Of a stretch of 64,000 nt of DNA, positions 17,165 through 26,172 are shown in pieces. The translations under genes and the position numbers were made by a program. This DNA is from Actinomycetes bacterium (GTDB lineage Bacteria > Actinomycetota > Thermoleophilia > RBG-16-64-13): positions 62,001 to 126,000 of the forward strand of contig JAGXFW010000022.1 of assembly GCA_024637035.1 (NCBI GenBank), in the 5' to 3' direction. The notes beneath the pieces were generated by a model. The model was given only the letters and a program-made list of their open reading frames with translations. It had not been told where the DNA came from and ran no database searches. Numbering within the stretch: position 1 is the stretch's first letter; the number at the start of each line of letters is the position of its first letter.

Positions 17165-18853
17165 ATGCCCAATCGCAGCGATCAAGTGACACAGGGTCCG
17201 GCGCGGGCGCCGCACCGATCGCTGTTCCGCGCCCTGGGCCTCGATCCAACTGACACAGCCCGCCCTATCATCGGCGTGGCGAACTCGTATAACGAACTCA
17301 TCCCCGGTCATATGCACCTTCGTTCCATCGCCGAGCAGGTGAAGTTCGGCGTCTGGCAGGGGGGAGGCATCCCTCTCGAATTCAACGTCATCGGCGTCTG
17401 CGACGGCATCGCCATGAACCATATCGGCATGAACTATTCGCTGGTCTCTCGCGAGACCATCGCCGACTCCATCGAAATCATGGCTCAAGGACACGGTCTC
17501 GACGGACTGGTGCTCATCCCTAATTGTGACAAGGTCGTGCCGGGCATGATCATGGGCGCCGCCCGCATCGACGTGCCTGTCGTCGTGGTCTCGGGTGGGC
17601 CGATGCTCGCCGGCGACTTCCGCGGCAAGAAGGTCGATCTGAAGGACGTCTTCGAAGCCGTGGGCCAGTTCTTCAACGGCACCATCGACGCGGACGACCT
17701 GGCCGAGCTCGAGGAGTCGGCGTGCCCGACCTGTGGTTCATGCGCCGGCCTGTTCACGGCCAACTCGATGAGCTGCCTCACCGAGATCCTCGGCCTGGCC
17801 TTGCCCGGTGATGCTACGATCCCGGCCCCCTTCTCGGCCCGCCTCGGGCTCGCCCGCCGATCGGGAGCTCGGGCCGTCGAAGTGGTGCGACAAGGCTGGG
17901 GCGCTCGCCGCTTCCTCACCCCGGCATCGCTTCGCAACGCGCTGGCCATCGACGCGGCTCTCGGCTGCTCTACGAACACGGTTCTCCATCTGCTTGCGAT
18001 CGCCGACGAGGCGGGTGTCGACTTGCCCATGAGTGCCTTCAACGAGGTCACGGGCGTCACGCCGCACATCGTCAAGCTGTCGCCCTCGGGCCCCGATCAC
18101 ATGGAAGATCTGCACAGGGCCGGCGGCATCATGGCGGTGGCCAAGCGTCTCGCGGAGGGCGGGCTCATCGACGGCTCGGTGCCCACGGTCTCCGCGGACT
18201 CTCTAGCCGATCAGTACTCTGTCGCGACCATCCGCGACGATGCGGTGATCCGGCCGCTCTCCTCCCCCCACTGCGCCACGGGAGGGCTGGCGGTGCTCTA
18301 CGGCAATCTCGCTCCCCGCGGGGCCGTGGTGAAGGAGGCTGCCGTGCTCCCGAGCATGCTCGAGCATGTTGGGCCGGCGCGCGTGTTCGACGATGAGCGC
18401 AGCGTGGTGGCGGCCATCGAAGCGGGTTCGATCAAGCCGGGTTCGGTCGTGGTTATCCGCTACGTCGGGCCGAAGGGTGGGCCTGGCATGCCTGAGATGC
18501 TCACTCCCACGTCGGCGCTGGCCGGCGCCGGTCTAGACGACAGCGTGGCTTTGATCACGGATGGGCGGTTCAGCGGAGCGAGTCGGGGCGCCAGCATCGG
18601 CCACGTGGCCCCTGAAGCCGTCGATGGGGGCGTCATCGCTCTTGTGGAAGACGGTGACACGATCCGCATAGACATCCCAGCGCGCACGGTGACCCTGGAC
18701 GTCTCAGACTCCGACCTGGAACAGAGGAGAACGGCCTGGATACGCCCCGAGCGGAAGCTCACGGGCGTTCTGGCCCGATATGTAACCCAGGTCTCCGGAG
18801 CCGACCGCGGGGCCGTGCTCACGCACGGTGGTCCCGACGCGGTCGAGCGCTAG
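17165..18853 (+). CDS. ilvD: Dihydroxy-acid dehydratase
   Basis: A 562-residue enzyme that dehydrates 2,3-dihydroxyisovalerate and 2,3-dihydroxy-3-methylvalerate, the third common step of valine and isoleucine synthesis. Fe-S ligand cysteines are visible in PNCDKVVPGM and CPTCGSCAG, and the C-terminal DGRFSGASRGASIGH motif is present. Full family length. Two ATGs stand in tandem at 17162 and 17165; the second leaves better spacing from GGAGAG. It starts a plus-strand run with ilvB, ilvN, ilvC and serA. Confidence 0.94.
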   Translation: MPNRSDQVTQGPARAPHRSLFRALGLDPTDTARPIIGVANSYNELIPGHMHLRSIAEQVKFGVWQGGGIPLEFNVIGVCDGIAMNHIGMNYSLVSRETIADSIEIMAQGHGLDGLVLIPNCDKVVPGMIMGAARIDVPVVVVSGGPMLAGDFRGKKVDLKDVFEAVGQFFNGTIDADDLAELEESACPTCGSCAGLFTANSMSCLTEILGLALPGDATIPAPFSARLGLARRSGARAVEVVRQGWGARRFLTPASLRNALAIDAALGCSTNTVLHLLAIADEAGVDLPMSAFNEVTGVTPHIVKLSPSGPDHMEDLHRAGGIMAVAKRLAEGGLIDGSVPTVSADSLADQYSVATIRDDAVIRPLSSPHCATGGLAVLYGNLAPRGAVVKEAAVLPSMLEHVGPARVFDDERSVVAAIEAGSIKPGSVVVIRYVGPKGGPGMPEMLTPTSALAGAGLDDSVALITDGRFSGASRGASIGHVAPEAVDGGVIALVEDGDTIRIDIPARTVTLDVSDSDLEQRRTAWIRPERKLTGVLARYVTQVSGADRGAVLTHGGPDAVER

Positions 18854-18860
18854 GCGGGTC

Positions 18861-18875
18861 GACCCTTCGAGGGTC
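18861..18875. terminator. Short hairpin after ilvD
   Basis: GACCC-TTCGA-GGGTC, a 5-bp stem 7 bases after the ilvD stop and without a T-run. Weak; it may only modulate readthrough into ilvB. Confidence 0.25.
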
Positions 18876-18962
18876 AGGTCGTGCAGATCTCCCGTCTTTG
18901 ATCCCGGTCCGAACGGGCCCTCTGTCGTCACCTAGAAACCGAGACACGAGGCATACCACACG

Positions 18963-20660
18963 ATGAACGGAGCCAGAGCCATACTCGAATCACTCCGACG
19001 CGAAGGCGTCGACGTGGTGTTCGGCTATCCAGGCGGCAGCGTCATACCGCTGTACGACGCTCTCTACGATTTCGAGATCGACCACATACTCACCCGACAC
19101 GAGCAGGGCGCGGTGCACGCTGCCGACGGCTACGCCCGGGCGTCCGGCAAGGTGGGGGTGTGTATCGCCACGTCGGGACCGGGGGCCACGAACCTCACCA
19201 CCGGCATCGCGAACGCGTATCTCGACAGCGTGCCTCTTGTGGCCATCACCGGCCAGGTGCGCACGAACCTCATCGGCACGGACGCGTTCCAGGAAGCCGA
19301 CATCCACGGCATCACCCTGCCGATCGTGAAGCACAGCTACCTGGTCAAGAACGCCGCCGATCTGCCTTCCGTGCTCCATGAGGCGTTCTACATCGCCAGG
19401 ACCGGTCGTCCCGGGCCGGTCGTCGTGGACGTTCCCGTCGATCTGACTATCGCCGACGTGGAGTACGACCCCGATGCCGCGCAGACGATCGATCTGCCCG
19501 GGTACCGACCCACGGTCAAAGGTCACCCCAAGCAGATCAAGGCAGCGGCACAGGCTATCGCCGAGGCCGAGCGCCCCGTGATCTTCGCGGGCGGAGGCGT
19601 GATCTCTGCGGGCGGAGCCGAGCAGCTGCGCGAGCTGGCTTTCTACGCACATATCCCTGTCACCACCAGTCTCACCGGCATCGGCTCGTTCCCCGAGGAC
19701 AACGAGGAGTTGTCGTTGGGCATGCTCGGCATGCACGGTACGCGCTACGCTAACTACGCGGTCACCAATTGCGACCTGATCCTGGGTGTGGGCGTTCGTT
19801 TCGACGACCGCGTCACGGGACGGATCTCGGCGTTCGCGCCGAGTGCCAAGGTCGTGCATATCGACGTCGACCCGGCTGAGATCTCCAAGAACGTGGCGGT
19901 GGACATACCCATCGTGGGCGACGCGAAGCGGGTGCTCGGTGACCTTCTGGCGCAGCTCAAGAAGCACGAACTCTCGCCCGAGCGGCATCTGCCGTGGATG
20001 CGGCAGGTGGCAGATTGGAAGAAGTCGCACCCCATGACCGTCCGCCCGGAAGAGGACGGGGAGATCATGCCGGAGTTCGTGGTCAAGACCATCTCCGAGA
20101 TCACCAAGGGTGAAGCGATCATCTGCACCGAAGTGGGGCAGAACCAGATGTGGGCGGCCCAGTACTCGCAGATCACGCGGCCGCGGCACTTCATCTCCTC
20201 GGGCGGCCTGGGCACCATGGGCTTCGGATTCCCGGCGTCCATCGGCGCGAAGATCGCCCGTCCCGATGCCACGGTGATCGACATCGCCGGCGACGGCTCG
20301 TTCCAGATGAACATCCAAGAACTGGGCACGGCCATGAACTACCACATCCCGGTGAAGGTGGTCATCTTGAACAACCAGTACCTGGGCATGGTGCGCCAGT
20401 GGCAAGACCTGTTCTGGAACAAGCGCTACAGCTCCACGTGCATCGCGTGCCAACCGGACTTCGTCAAGGTGGCTGAGGCATATGGAGCGCAAGGGTTCCG
20501 GGCAACGCGTGCAGACGAGGTGGAGGAAGTGCTGCGCACGGCGTTCGCCTCAGACGAGCCCGCCGTCATCGACGTGCGGGTGAAGCGCGAAGCGAACGTG
20601 TGGCCCATGGTGCCCGCGGGCGGGGCGATCGACCAGATGTTGGGGGAGGGGGACCGATGA
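18963..20660 (+). CDS. ilvB: Acetolactate synthase large (catalytic) subunit
   Basis: A 565-residue ThDP enzyme that condenses pyruvate with pyruvate or 2-oxobutyrate. The catalytic Glu is in LTRHEQGAVHAADGYAR, the FAD/quinone-oxidase-like middle domain follows, and the ThDP/Mg motif is DGSFQMNIQELGTAMNYHIP with NNQYLGMVRQWQ after it. Full family length. Its stop overlaps the regulatory subunit start by ATGA, so the two subunits are translationally coupled. The 109-base gap after ilvD contains a small hairpin only. Confidence 0.95.
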   Translation: MNGARAILESLRREGVDVVFGYPGGSVIPLYDALYDFEIDHILTRHEQGAVHAADGYARASGKVGVCIATSGPGATNLTTGIANAYLDSVPLVAITGQVRTNLIGTDAFQEADIHGITLPIVKHSYLVKNAADLPSVLHEAFYIARTGRPGPVVVDVPVDLTIADVEYDPDAAQTIDLPGYRPTVKGHPKQIKAAAQAIAEAERPVIFAGGGVISAGGAEQLRELAFYAHIPVTTSLTGIGSFPEDNEELSLGMLGMHGTRYANYAVTNCDLILGVGVRFDDRVTGRISAFAPSAKVVHIDVDPAEISKNVAVDIPIVGDAKRVLGDLLAQLKKHELSPERHLPWMRQVADWKKSHPMTVRPEEDGEIMPEFVVKTISEITKGEAIICTEVGQNQMWAAQYSQITRPRHFISSGGLGTMGFGFPASIGAKIARPDATVIDIAGDGSFQMNIQELGTAMNYHIPVKVVILNNQYLGMVRQWQDLFWNKRYSSTCIACQPDFVKVAEAYGAQGFRATRADEVEEVLRTAFASDEPAVIDVRVKREANVWPMVPAGGAIDQMLGEGDR

Positions 20661-21142
20661 AACACACGCTCTCCGTGTTGGTCGAGAACAAACCGGGCGT
20701 GCTCAACCGGATCTCCGGGCTGTTCGCTCGGCGCGGATTCAACATCGACAGTCTTGCGGTGGGCGAGACCGAAGATCCGAAGTACTCGCGCATGACCATC
20801 ACGGTCGACGGGCAGGATCAGCCGCTCGAGCAGGTCACGAAACAATTGCACAAGTTGATCAACGTGATCAAGATCACCGACCTCGACCCCGCGACGAGTG
20901 TCGATAGGGAGCTGGCCCTGGTGAAGGTCAAGGCCAGCGCGGACAACCGTTCCGAGATCATGCAGATAGTCGAGATATTCCGGGCGAAGATCATCGATGT
21001 GTCGAAGACGATGCTGGTGATCGAGGTGACGGGCACGCGGGAGAAGGTGGTAGCGATCATGAAGCTCCTGCGCCCCTTCGGCATCGTGGAACTGGTGAGA
21101 ACGGGCCGAGTTGCCATGAGTAGGGGGACGGAACTCACGTAG
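20657..21142 (+). CDS. ilvN: Acetolactate synthase small (regulatory) subunit
   Basis: A 161-residue ACT-domain protein that binds valine and tunes the large subunit. The N-terminal ACT motif VLVENKPGVLNRISGLFARR and the GFNIDSLAVG strand are typical, and the C-terminal half matches the ALS_ss_C domain. ATG at 20657 overlaps the ilvB stop; the frame also runs upstream, inside ilvB, without a better start. The long (about 160 residues) form corresponds to IlvN/IlvH of most bacteria rather than the short IlvM. Confidence 0.94.
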   Translation: MKHTLSVLVENKPGVLNRISGLFARRGFNIDSLAVGETEDPKYSRMTITVDGQDQPLEQVTKQLHKLINVIKITDLDPATSVDRELALVKVKASADNRSEIMQIVEIFRAKIIDVSKTMLVIEVTGTREKVVAIMKLLRPFGIVELVRTGRVAMSRGTELT

Positions 21143-21244
21143 CACGCAAAGGTGTGGCGGGGGGCCGCGTCGTCGTCGCGCGGGGCCCGGTAGAAAGACC
21201 AGGCGAAAGCAGTATCACTCACACGATTCGGCAGGGAGGACCAT

Positions 21245-22243
21245 ATGTATTACGACAAGGACGCCAGCCTCGAGCTTCTGCAAGGGAAGACCGTGGCCGT
21301 GATCGGTTTCGGCAGCCAAGGCCACGCTCACGCCCAGAATCTCAACGATAGCGGAGTCTCGGTAGTGGTGGCCGAGAAGGAAGGTTCGCCAGGATGGAAG
21401 CGAGCGCAGGACGCCGGTCTTGAGGTTCTGCCTACCGCCGAGGCGGCCGCCAAGGGCAGCATCGTGATCATGTTGGTGCCCGACCAGGATCAGAAGATCA
21501 TCTACGAGCGCTTCGTGCGCGACAATCTGTCTGAAGGCGACATGCTCATGTTCGCCCACGGCTTCAACATCCACTTCGGCCAGATAGTGCCTCCTGCCGG
21601 CGTGGACGTGGCCATGGTGGCGCCCAAAGGCCCCGGCCACCTCGTGCGCCGCATGTACGTCGAAGGCGGCGGTGTTCCAGGCCTGGTGGCCATCCATCAG
21701 GATGCGACAGGCAAGGCCAAGGATCTCGCACTGGCGTATGCCAGGGGCATCGGCTGCACCCGGGCCGGCGTGATCGAGACCACCTTCGAGGAGGAGACCG
21801 AGACCGATCTCTTCGGCGAGCAGGCCGTCTTGTGTGGCGGCTGTTCCGAACTGGTGCGCGCGGGCTTCGAGACTCTCGTGGAGGCGGGGTATCAACCCGA
21901 GATCGCATACTTCGAGTGCCTGCACGAACTCAAGCTGATCGTGGACCTCATGTACGAGCACGGCATCAGCGGCATGCGCTATTCCGTTTCGGATACGGCC
22001 GAGTACGGTGACGTGACCCGTGGGCCGCGCATCATCAACGAGGACACGCGCGACGAGATGCGGCGCATCCTGGGCGAGATCCAGTCGGGCGAGTTCGCGC
22101 GCGAGTGGATACTCGAGAACCAGGCCGGCCGCCCGGTGCTCAATGCCCTCACGCGGCAGTCCGCGGGCAGCGAGATCGAAGTGGTGGGCAAGAAGCTGCG
22201 CGGCATGATGAGCTGGATCTCCGGGGGCGGCGCGTTGGAGTAG
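21245..22243 (+). CDS. ilvC: Ketol-acid reductoisomerase (class I)
   Basis: A 332-residue class I enzyme that isomerises and reduces acetolactate to dihydroxyisovalerate. The Rossmann motif is [13 protein letters not shown]; active-site residues lie in [11 protein letters not shown] and in [22 protein letters not shown] sits four bases before the ATG. The cofactor-specificity loop reads AEKEGSPGW (residues 43-51): the Ser-x-Ser-Trp ending common in NADPH-type short-loop enzymes is Ser-Pro-Gly-Trp here, so one of the two usual 2'-phosphate-binding serines is missing. Whether this relaxes the enzyme toward NADH cannot be told from sequence alone. Confidence 0.94.
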   Translation: MYYDKDASLELLQGKTVAVIGFGSQGHAHAQNLNDSGVSVVVAEKEGSPGWKRAQDAGLEVLPTAEAAAKGSIVIMLVPDQDQKIIYERFVRDNLSEGDMLMFAHGFNIHFGQIVPPAGVDVAMVAPKGPGHLVRRMYVEGGGVPGLVAIHQDATGKAKDLALAYARGIGCTRAGVIETTFEEETETDLFGEQAVLCGGCSELVRAGFETLVEAGYQPEIAYFECLHELKLIVDLMYEHGISGMRYSVSDTAEYGDVTRGPRIINEDTRDEMRRILGEIQSGEFAREWILENQAGRPVLNALTRQSAGSEIEVVGKKLRGMMSWISGGGALE

Positions 22244-22309
22244 CGGCCCCTTTCGAGGCGGGAAGGCCAGCTGCCGGAACGCCACCGCTCGTCGCCTGAC
22301 CCGCGTACA

Positions 22310-22343
22310 ACGATGGGACTGTACAGCCGTACAGTCCCATCGT
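22310..22343 (+). terminator. Perfect 15-bp hairpin after ilvC
   Basis: ACGATGGGACTGTAC (22310-22324), loop AGCC, and the exact complement at 22329-22343. The tail (ATGCTTGT) is only slightly T-rich. It separates ilvC from serA and could terminate transcription or act as a protein-binding palindrome for serA. Confidence 0.6.
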
Positions 22344-22428
22344 ATGCTTGTCGTCCAGGGGTGCCTGAAAACCGGCCGTTCTCGTTCCGATCGCCCGATC
22401 GGCGAGGGTCATGGGAGGGAGTCAAAAG

Positions 22429-24033
22429 ATGGCTGCAGCGAGTGGCAAAGCCCGCGTACTTGTGAAGGAGAAGATCTCGGCCACGGGCATCGAGCTGCTG
22501 CGTGAGCAGTTCGATGTGGATGTGAACACCGACATGACCGACGCGGAGCTGAAGGAGCGCATCAACGACTACGACGCGTTGATCGTCCGGTCGGCCACCA
22601 AGGTCACGGCCGACATCCTCGAGAGCTCCACGAGATTGCGCATCATCGGCCGGGCGGGTTCCGGCGTGGACAACATCGACGTGAAGGCCGCCACGAAGAA
22701 GGGCATCGTCGTGGCGAATGCGCCGGAGTCGAACGCCATGGCCGCGGCTGAGCACGCTGTGGCTCTCATGATGGCGCAGGCTCGTCAGATCCCGCAGGCG
22801 CACGCCTCCTTGAAGGCGGGGAAGTGGGAGCGCTCGAAGTTCGGTGGAGTGGAACTCACCGGCAAGACGCTCGGGCTGATCGGCCTCGGCCGTATCGGCA
22901 TGATCGTGGCACAGCGCGCCAAAGGCCTGCGCATGGACGTGATCGCCTACGACCCCTACGTGGCGAGCGACCGCTTCCGTGAGAATGGGCTCGAGCAAGC
23001 CGTCGATCTGGATGCCGTGTACGCCAAGGCAGATTTCATCACCGTGCACCTTCCGAAGACGCCCGAGACCCTGGGCATCGTCAACGACGAGGCGTTCGCC
23101 AAGATGAAGGACGGCGTGCGGATCGTCAACGCGGCGCGCGGTGGCATCGTCGATGAAGACTCATTGGTCCGGGCTCTGCAGTCGGGCAAGGTGGCCTCGG
23201 CCGGCCTCGACGTCTTCACCCAGGAACCGCCGCCTGCCGACTTCCCGCTCCTTGCGTTCGACAACGTTGTCGCTACACCACACCTGGGCGCTTCGACGGA
23301 GGAGGCTCAGGACAAGGCCGGCACCATGATCGCCGAGCAGGTGGCTGCTGGGCTCTTGGGCCAGTTCGTGTCGAACGCGGTGAACATCCCCTCGGTCTCG
23401 GCCGAGGACATGGAGGCCGTTGGGCCGTTCCTCCATCTTGCGGAGACGGTCGGCAAGCTGATCATGGCCCTTGCCGATGGCCCCGTGGAGGAGTTCACGG
23501 TGCAGTACGAGGGTCAGATCGCCGAGCAGGACACCCGCTTGCTCACGATCGCCCTGACCAAAGCGCTGCTCGAGGGCCGCGTTGAGGATGTGGTGAACTA
23601 CGTCAACGCACCGTCTATCGCAGAAGAGCGCGGTCTCAAGATCCTAGAGGTGAAGGATCGTCGCTCCCGTGATTTCACGAACCTCATCACCCTGAAGGCC
23701 AAAGGTCCGAAGGGCGAGTTCTCGGCGGGCGGCACCACTTTCGGGCCGAAGCACAGGCCGCGACTGGTGCAGGTGTACGGCCACGACATCGACATCGAGC
23801 CGTCGAAGCACATGGCGTTCTTCCGCTACGAAGACGTGCCGGGCATGATCGGACGCGTGGGCACCGTTCTCGGATCGCGTGGCATCAACATCGCGTTCAT
23901 GAACGTCGGCCGCAAGAAGACTGAAGGCGCCGCCATCATGGGCGTCGCCTTGGACGATCGGATCCCGCAGGCCGTGCTCGACGAGATCCGCGCGCTGGAA
24001 GGCTTCTCTGAAGCTCGGGCGGTCGAACTGTAG
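22429..24033 (+). CDS. serA: D-3-phosphoglycerate dehydrogenase (long ACT form)
   Basis: A 534-residue enzyme that oxidises 3-phosphoglycerate to 3-phosphohydroxypyruvate, the first step of serine synthesis. Visible parts: substrate domain (VRSATKVTADIL), NAD-binding GLIGLGRIGMIVAQRAKG, catalytic Arg/Glu/His region (NAARGGIVDEDSL ... PHLGASTEEAQ), then an ASB intervening domain (about 320-450) and a C-terminal ACT domain (FRYEDVPGMIGRVGTVLG). This is the long form of actinobacteria and bacilli, usually serine-inhibited. ATG at 22429 is chosen because GGGAGGGAG lies about eight bases upstream. Confidence 0.94.
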   Translation: MAAASGKARVLVKEKISATGIELLREQFDVDVNTDMTDAELKERINDYDALIVRSATKVTADILESSTRLRIIGRAGSGVDNIDVKAATKKGIVVANAPESNAMAAAEHAVALMMAQARQIPQAHASLKAGKWERSKFGGVELTGKTLGLIGLGRIGMIVAQRAKGLRMDVIAYDPYVASDRFRENGLEQAVDLDAVYAKADFITVHLPKTPETLGIVNDEAFAKMKDGVRIVNAARGGIVDEDSLVRALQSGKVASAGLDVFTQEPPPADFPLLAFDNVVATPHLGASTEEAQDKAGTMIAEQVAAGLLGQFVSNAVNIPSVSAEDMEAVGPFLHLAETVGKLIMALADGPVEEFTVQYEGQIAEQDTRLLTIALTKALLEGRVEDVVNYVNAPSIAEERGLKILEVKDRRSRDFTNLITLKAKGPKGEFSAGGTTFGPKHRPRLVQVYGHDIDIEPSKHMAFFRYEDVPGMIGRVGTVLGSRGINIAFMNVGRKKTEGAAIMGVALDDRIPQAVLDEIRALEGFSEARAVEL

Positions 24034-24098
24034 TAGAACGGGAGATCGGTCCGGCGTCGACCTGAGTCGCGCCTCGGACCGCAGCTGACATCAGAAGA

Positions 24099-24125
24099 GA
24101 AGGGGCCCCGATTGCGGGCCCCTTC
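24099..24125. terminator. Bidirectional terminator between serA and the SMC-like gene
   Basis: A perfect 10-bp stem (GAAGGGGCCC with GGGCCCCTTC) and 7-base loop, flanked by TTCTTCAT on one side and A/G-rich bases on the other. It lies between two convergent genes. Confidence 0.8.
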
Positions 24126-24183
24126 TTCATCGTCATCGCGCCGCAGGGTGCCGGCGCCGCCCCTTCCGGGCCAGGCTCTTCGT

Positions 24184-26076
24184 TCAGCAGCAGGTCTTCC
24201 CCGAAACGGCCGAGTCTTCGTCGTCTTCCTCACGATCCTCCGGCGGTCGAGTGCTATCCGGGTTGCCCATCGACTCCCACACGCCCTCCCACGGGCCGTC
24301 GGGGCGCCGTCGGAGTCCGGTGACTCGGCTCCGCGGACCTCTGAGCTGAAGGATCCCACTCTGCATGGAGGAACCGCCGGGCGGTACGGCGCCGGCTCCT
24401 GCCGGCGCGTCGGCAACACGCCCCGGCGCTTCGGAAAGGGAGTGGTCACTCGGAGAGCGCCGCAGGTCGTCGGCGGCCCAGGTGCGCCTGAAGACATCGA
24501 GGCGGCGTGTGGCGGGCTCGAAGCGGAACTTCACCTGACTCGCTCCATCGAGGTTCCGCTCGACGCCGAACACCGCGTCTCCTGCTTCCTTGGCACGTTG
24601 CTGGTGGGACACCACCAGGAGCTGGCGGGTCTCGGCCACAGAGTCGAGCACGGCCTGGAGACGTCGGATGTTGGTGTCGTCGAGCGCCGGCTCCACTTCG
24701 TCGAGCACGAAAAGGGGCGCGGAGCGTTCTTGGAAGATGGCCAATGCCAGCGAGAGGGCGGCCAGGGAACGCTCGCCGCCGGAGAGGGAGTCGACGCGGT
24801 CCAGCACCTTGCCCGGCGGGCGCACCATCACTTCGACGCCGCCGCCGCTGTCGTCGGCCCATGCCCCGGCGCCATCTTCGGCACTCTCGAGGCCGGAGGC
24901 TTCGGCGCTTACGTCGTGCCGCTCGAACGGGAGGGAAGCCTCACCCCCCGGAGCCAGCAACTCGTAGTAGTAGCGGAAACGGCCTTCGATGCGCGCGTGG
25001 ACCTCGGCGAACGTAGATGCCATCTGCCCCTTCAGAGCGGTCGCCTCAGTCGCGAGTGACTCGAGTGCTTCCTCTGCGGCGCGCGCTTCCTCGTCGAGCG
25101 TGCTGACGCGCGCTCTCGCCACTTCCAGCTCCTCGGGGGCTCCGGTGTTGGTGGAGCGCACCGCGTGCAGTGAGCTGACGAGTTGATCGAGTTCGGTGCG
25201 CACCTCTGCCCAGTCGTGGTGGGCGGACGCAGCCGCGGGTTCGGGAAGGCCGAGTGCTTCGAGCAGCGATGCCGCGTCCGGCGCGAGCGGGTCGGTGGCG
25301 CGCTCGGTTTGGAGTGCCAACAACACGGCGGTGGCGCGAAGGTGCCCGATGCGCTCTTCGAGCGAGCGGGCGTGCTCAAGGGTGAGAACTGCCTGGCTCA
25401 GCTGAGCGACGCGCTCAGCGGCCTCCTCGCGCTCGCCCAGCAGGTGTTCGAGTCGCAACCGCAGGGCGGCAGTCTCTTGGACGACTCTCTTCCGTCTCGC
25501 TCCCAGGTCGGGCACGCCGGCGGCCTCTTCGATCAGCCTGCGGCGGGTGCTCGGGTCGATCAGAAGGAAGCGTTCGAGCTCACCTTGTCGGATCACGGCG
25601 ACCGGGGGAGAGGCTGTGCCGGCGGCGGCGAGAGCGGCGCGGACCTGAGCCTTGGTGGCCTCGACGCCGTTCAGAAAGAAACCACCCTCGCCGTCCGCGC
25701 GCATGGTACGGGTGATGGTGAGCATGCCCTCGGGCAGTTCGCGCGAGTGCTTGGCCGCGTGACCGTGCTTGCACGCTTCCATGGATAGTCCGTCGGGCGC
25801 GTGCGCCCGCGCGGGTCTGGGGTCGAGGACCGCGCTCACCACTCCGGCGCTCATAGGGAGCAACTCGTCGGTGCCCGCAAAGACGACGTCGGTCGTGCCG
25901 CGGAGGCGGAGAGAAGAGAGATCGTCCTCCCCGAGTACCCAGGCGACCGCGTCGGTGAGGTTGCTCTTGCCGCTGCCGTTGGGGCCCACGATCACGCATA
26001 CGCCCGGAACCATCTCAAGTGCTGAATACTCCGGGAAGCTCTTGAACCCCTCGACGTACAGGTGTTTCAGATACAT
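24184..26076 (-). CDS. Hinge-less SMC-like ATPase
   Basis: A 630-residue protein with both halves of an SMC head: Walker A GPNGSGKSN (residues 31-39) in an FKSF-type N-terminus, Q-loop near 163 (VIRQGE), then signature LSGGERSLAALSLALAIF (431 onward) and Walker B PLFVLDEVEPALDD (454 onward). Only about 175 residues separate the head halves, with two short helical arms around a proline-rich stretch near 262-292. Canonical SMC is about 1,150-1,200 residues with long coiled coils and a hinge, none of which is present. A charged C-terminal extension (about 515-630) ends in GKTCC. No ScpA or ScpB is adjacent. It may be a reduced SMC paralogue or another ABC-type DNA protein; the head assignment is firm, the role is unknown. 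Confidence 0.78.
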   Translation of the reverse strand: MYLKHLYVEGFKSFPEYSALEMVPGVCVIVGPNGSGKSNLTDAVAWVLGEDDLSSLRLRGTTDVVFAGTDELLPMSAGVVSAVLDPRPARAHAPDGLSMEACKHGHAAKHSRELPEGMLTITRTMRADGEGGFFLNGVEATKAQVRAALAAAGTASPPVAVIRQGELERFLLIDPSTRRRLIEEAAGVPDLGARRKRVVQETAALRLRLEHLLGEREEAAERVAQLSQAVLTLEHARSLEERIGHLRATAVLLALQTERATDPLAPDAASLLEALGLPEPAAASAHHDWAEVRTELDQLVSSLHAVRSTNTGAPEELEVARARVSTLDEEARAAEEALESLATEATALKGQMASTFAEVHARIEGRFRYYYELLAPGGEASLPFERHDVSAEASGLESAEDGAGAWADDSGGGVEVMVRPPGKVLDRVDSLSGGERSLAALSLALAIFQERSAPLFVLDEVEPALDDTNIRRLQAVLDSVAETRQLLVVSHQQRAKEAGDAVFGVERNLDGASQVKFRFEPATRRLDVFRRTWAADDLRRSPSDHSLSEAPGRVADAPAGAGAVPPGGSSMQSGILQLRGPRSRVTGLRRRPDGPWEGVWESMGNPDSTRPPEDREEDDEDSAVSGKTCC

Positions 26077-26172
26077 GCCTTCTCCCAACTCCGGCGTCGC
26101 GCCCAAGGTCGCGATGTTCCGCGCCGGTCGATCCCTTCCCTAGTGCCTTGAGCGGGGTAGGAGTGGATTCTA

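Noticed and set aside
18990-20492. Minus-strand ORF of 500 codons opposite ilvB
   Set aside because: Antisense of a certain gene; composition typical of shadow frames.
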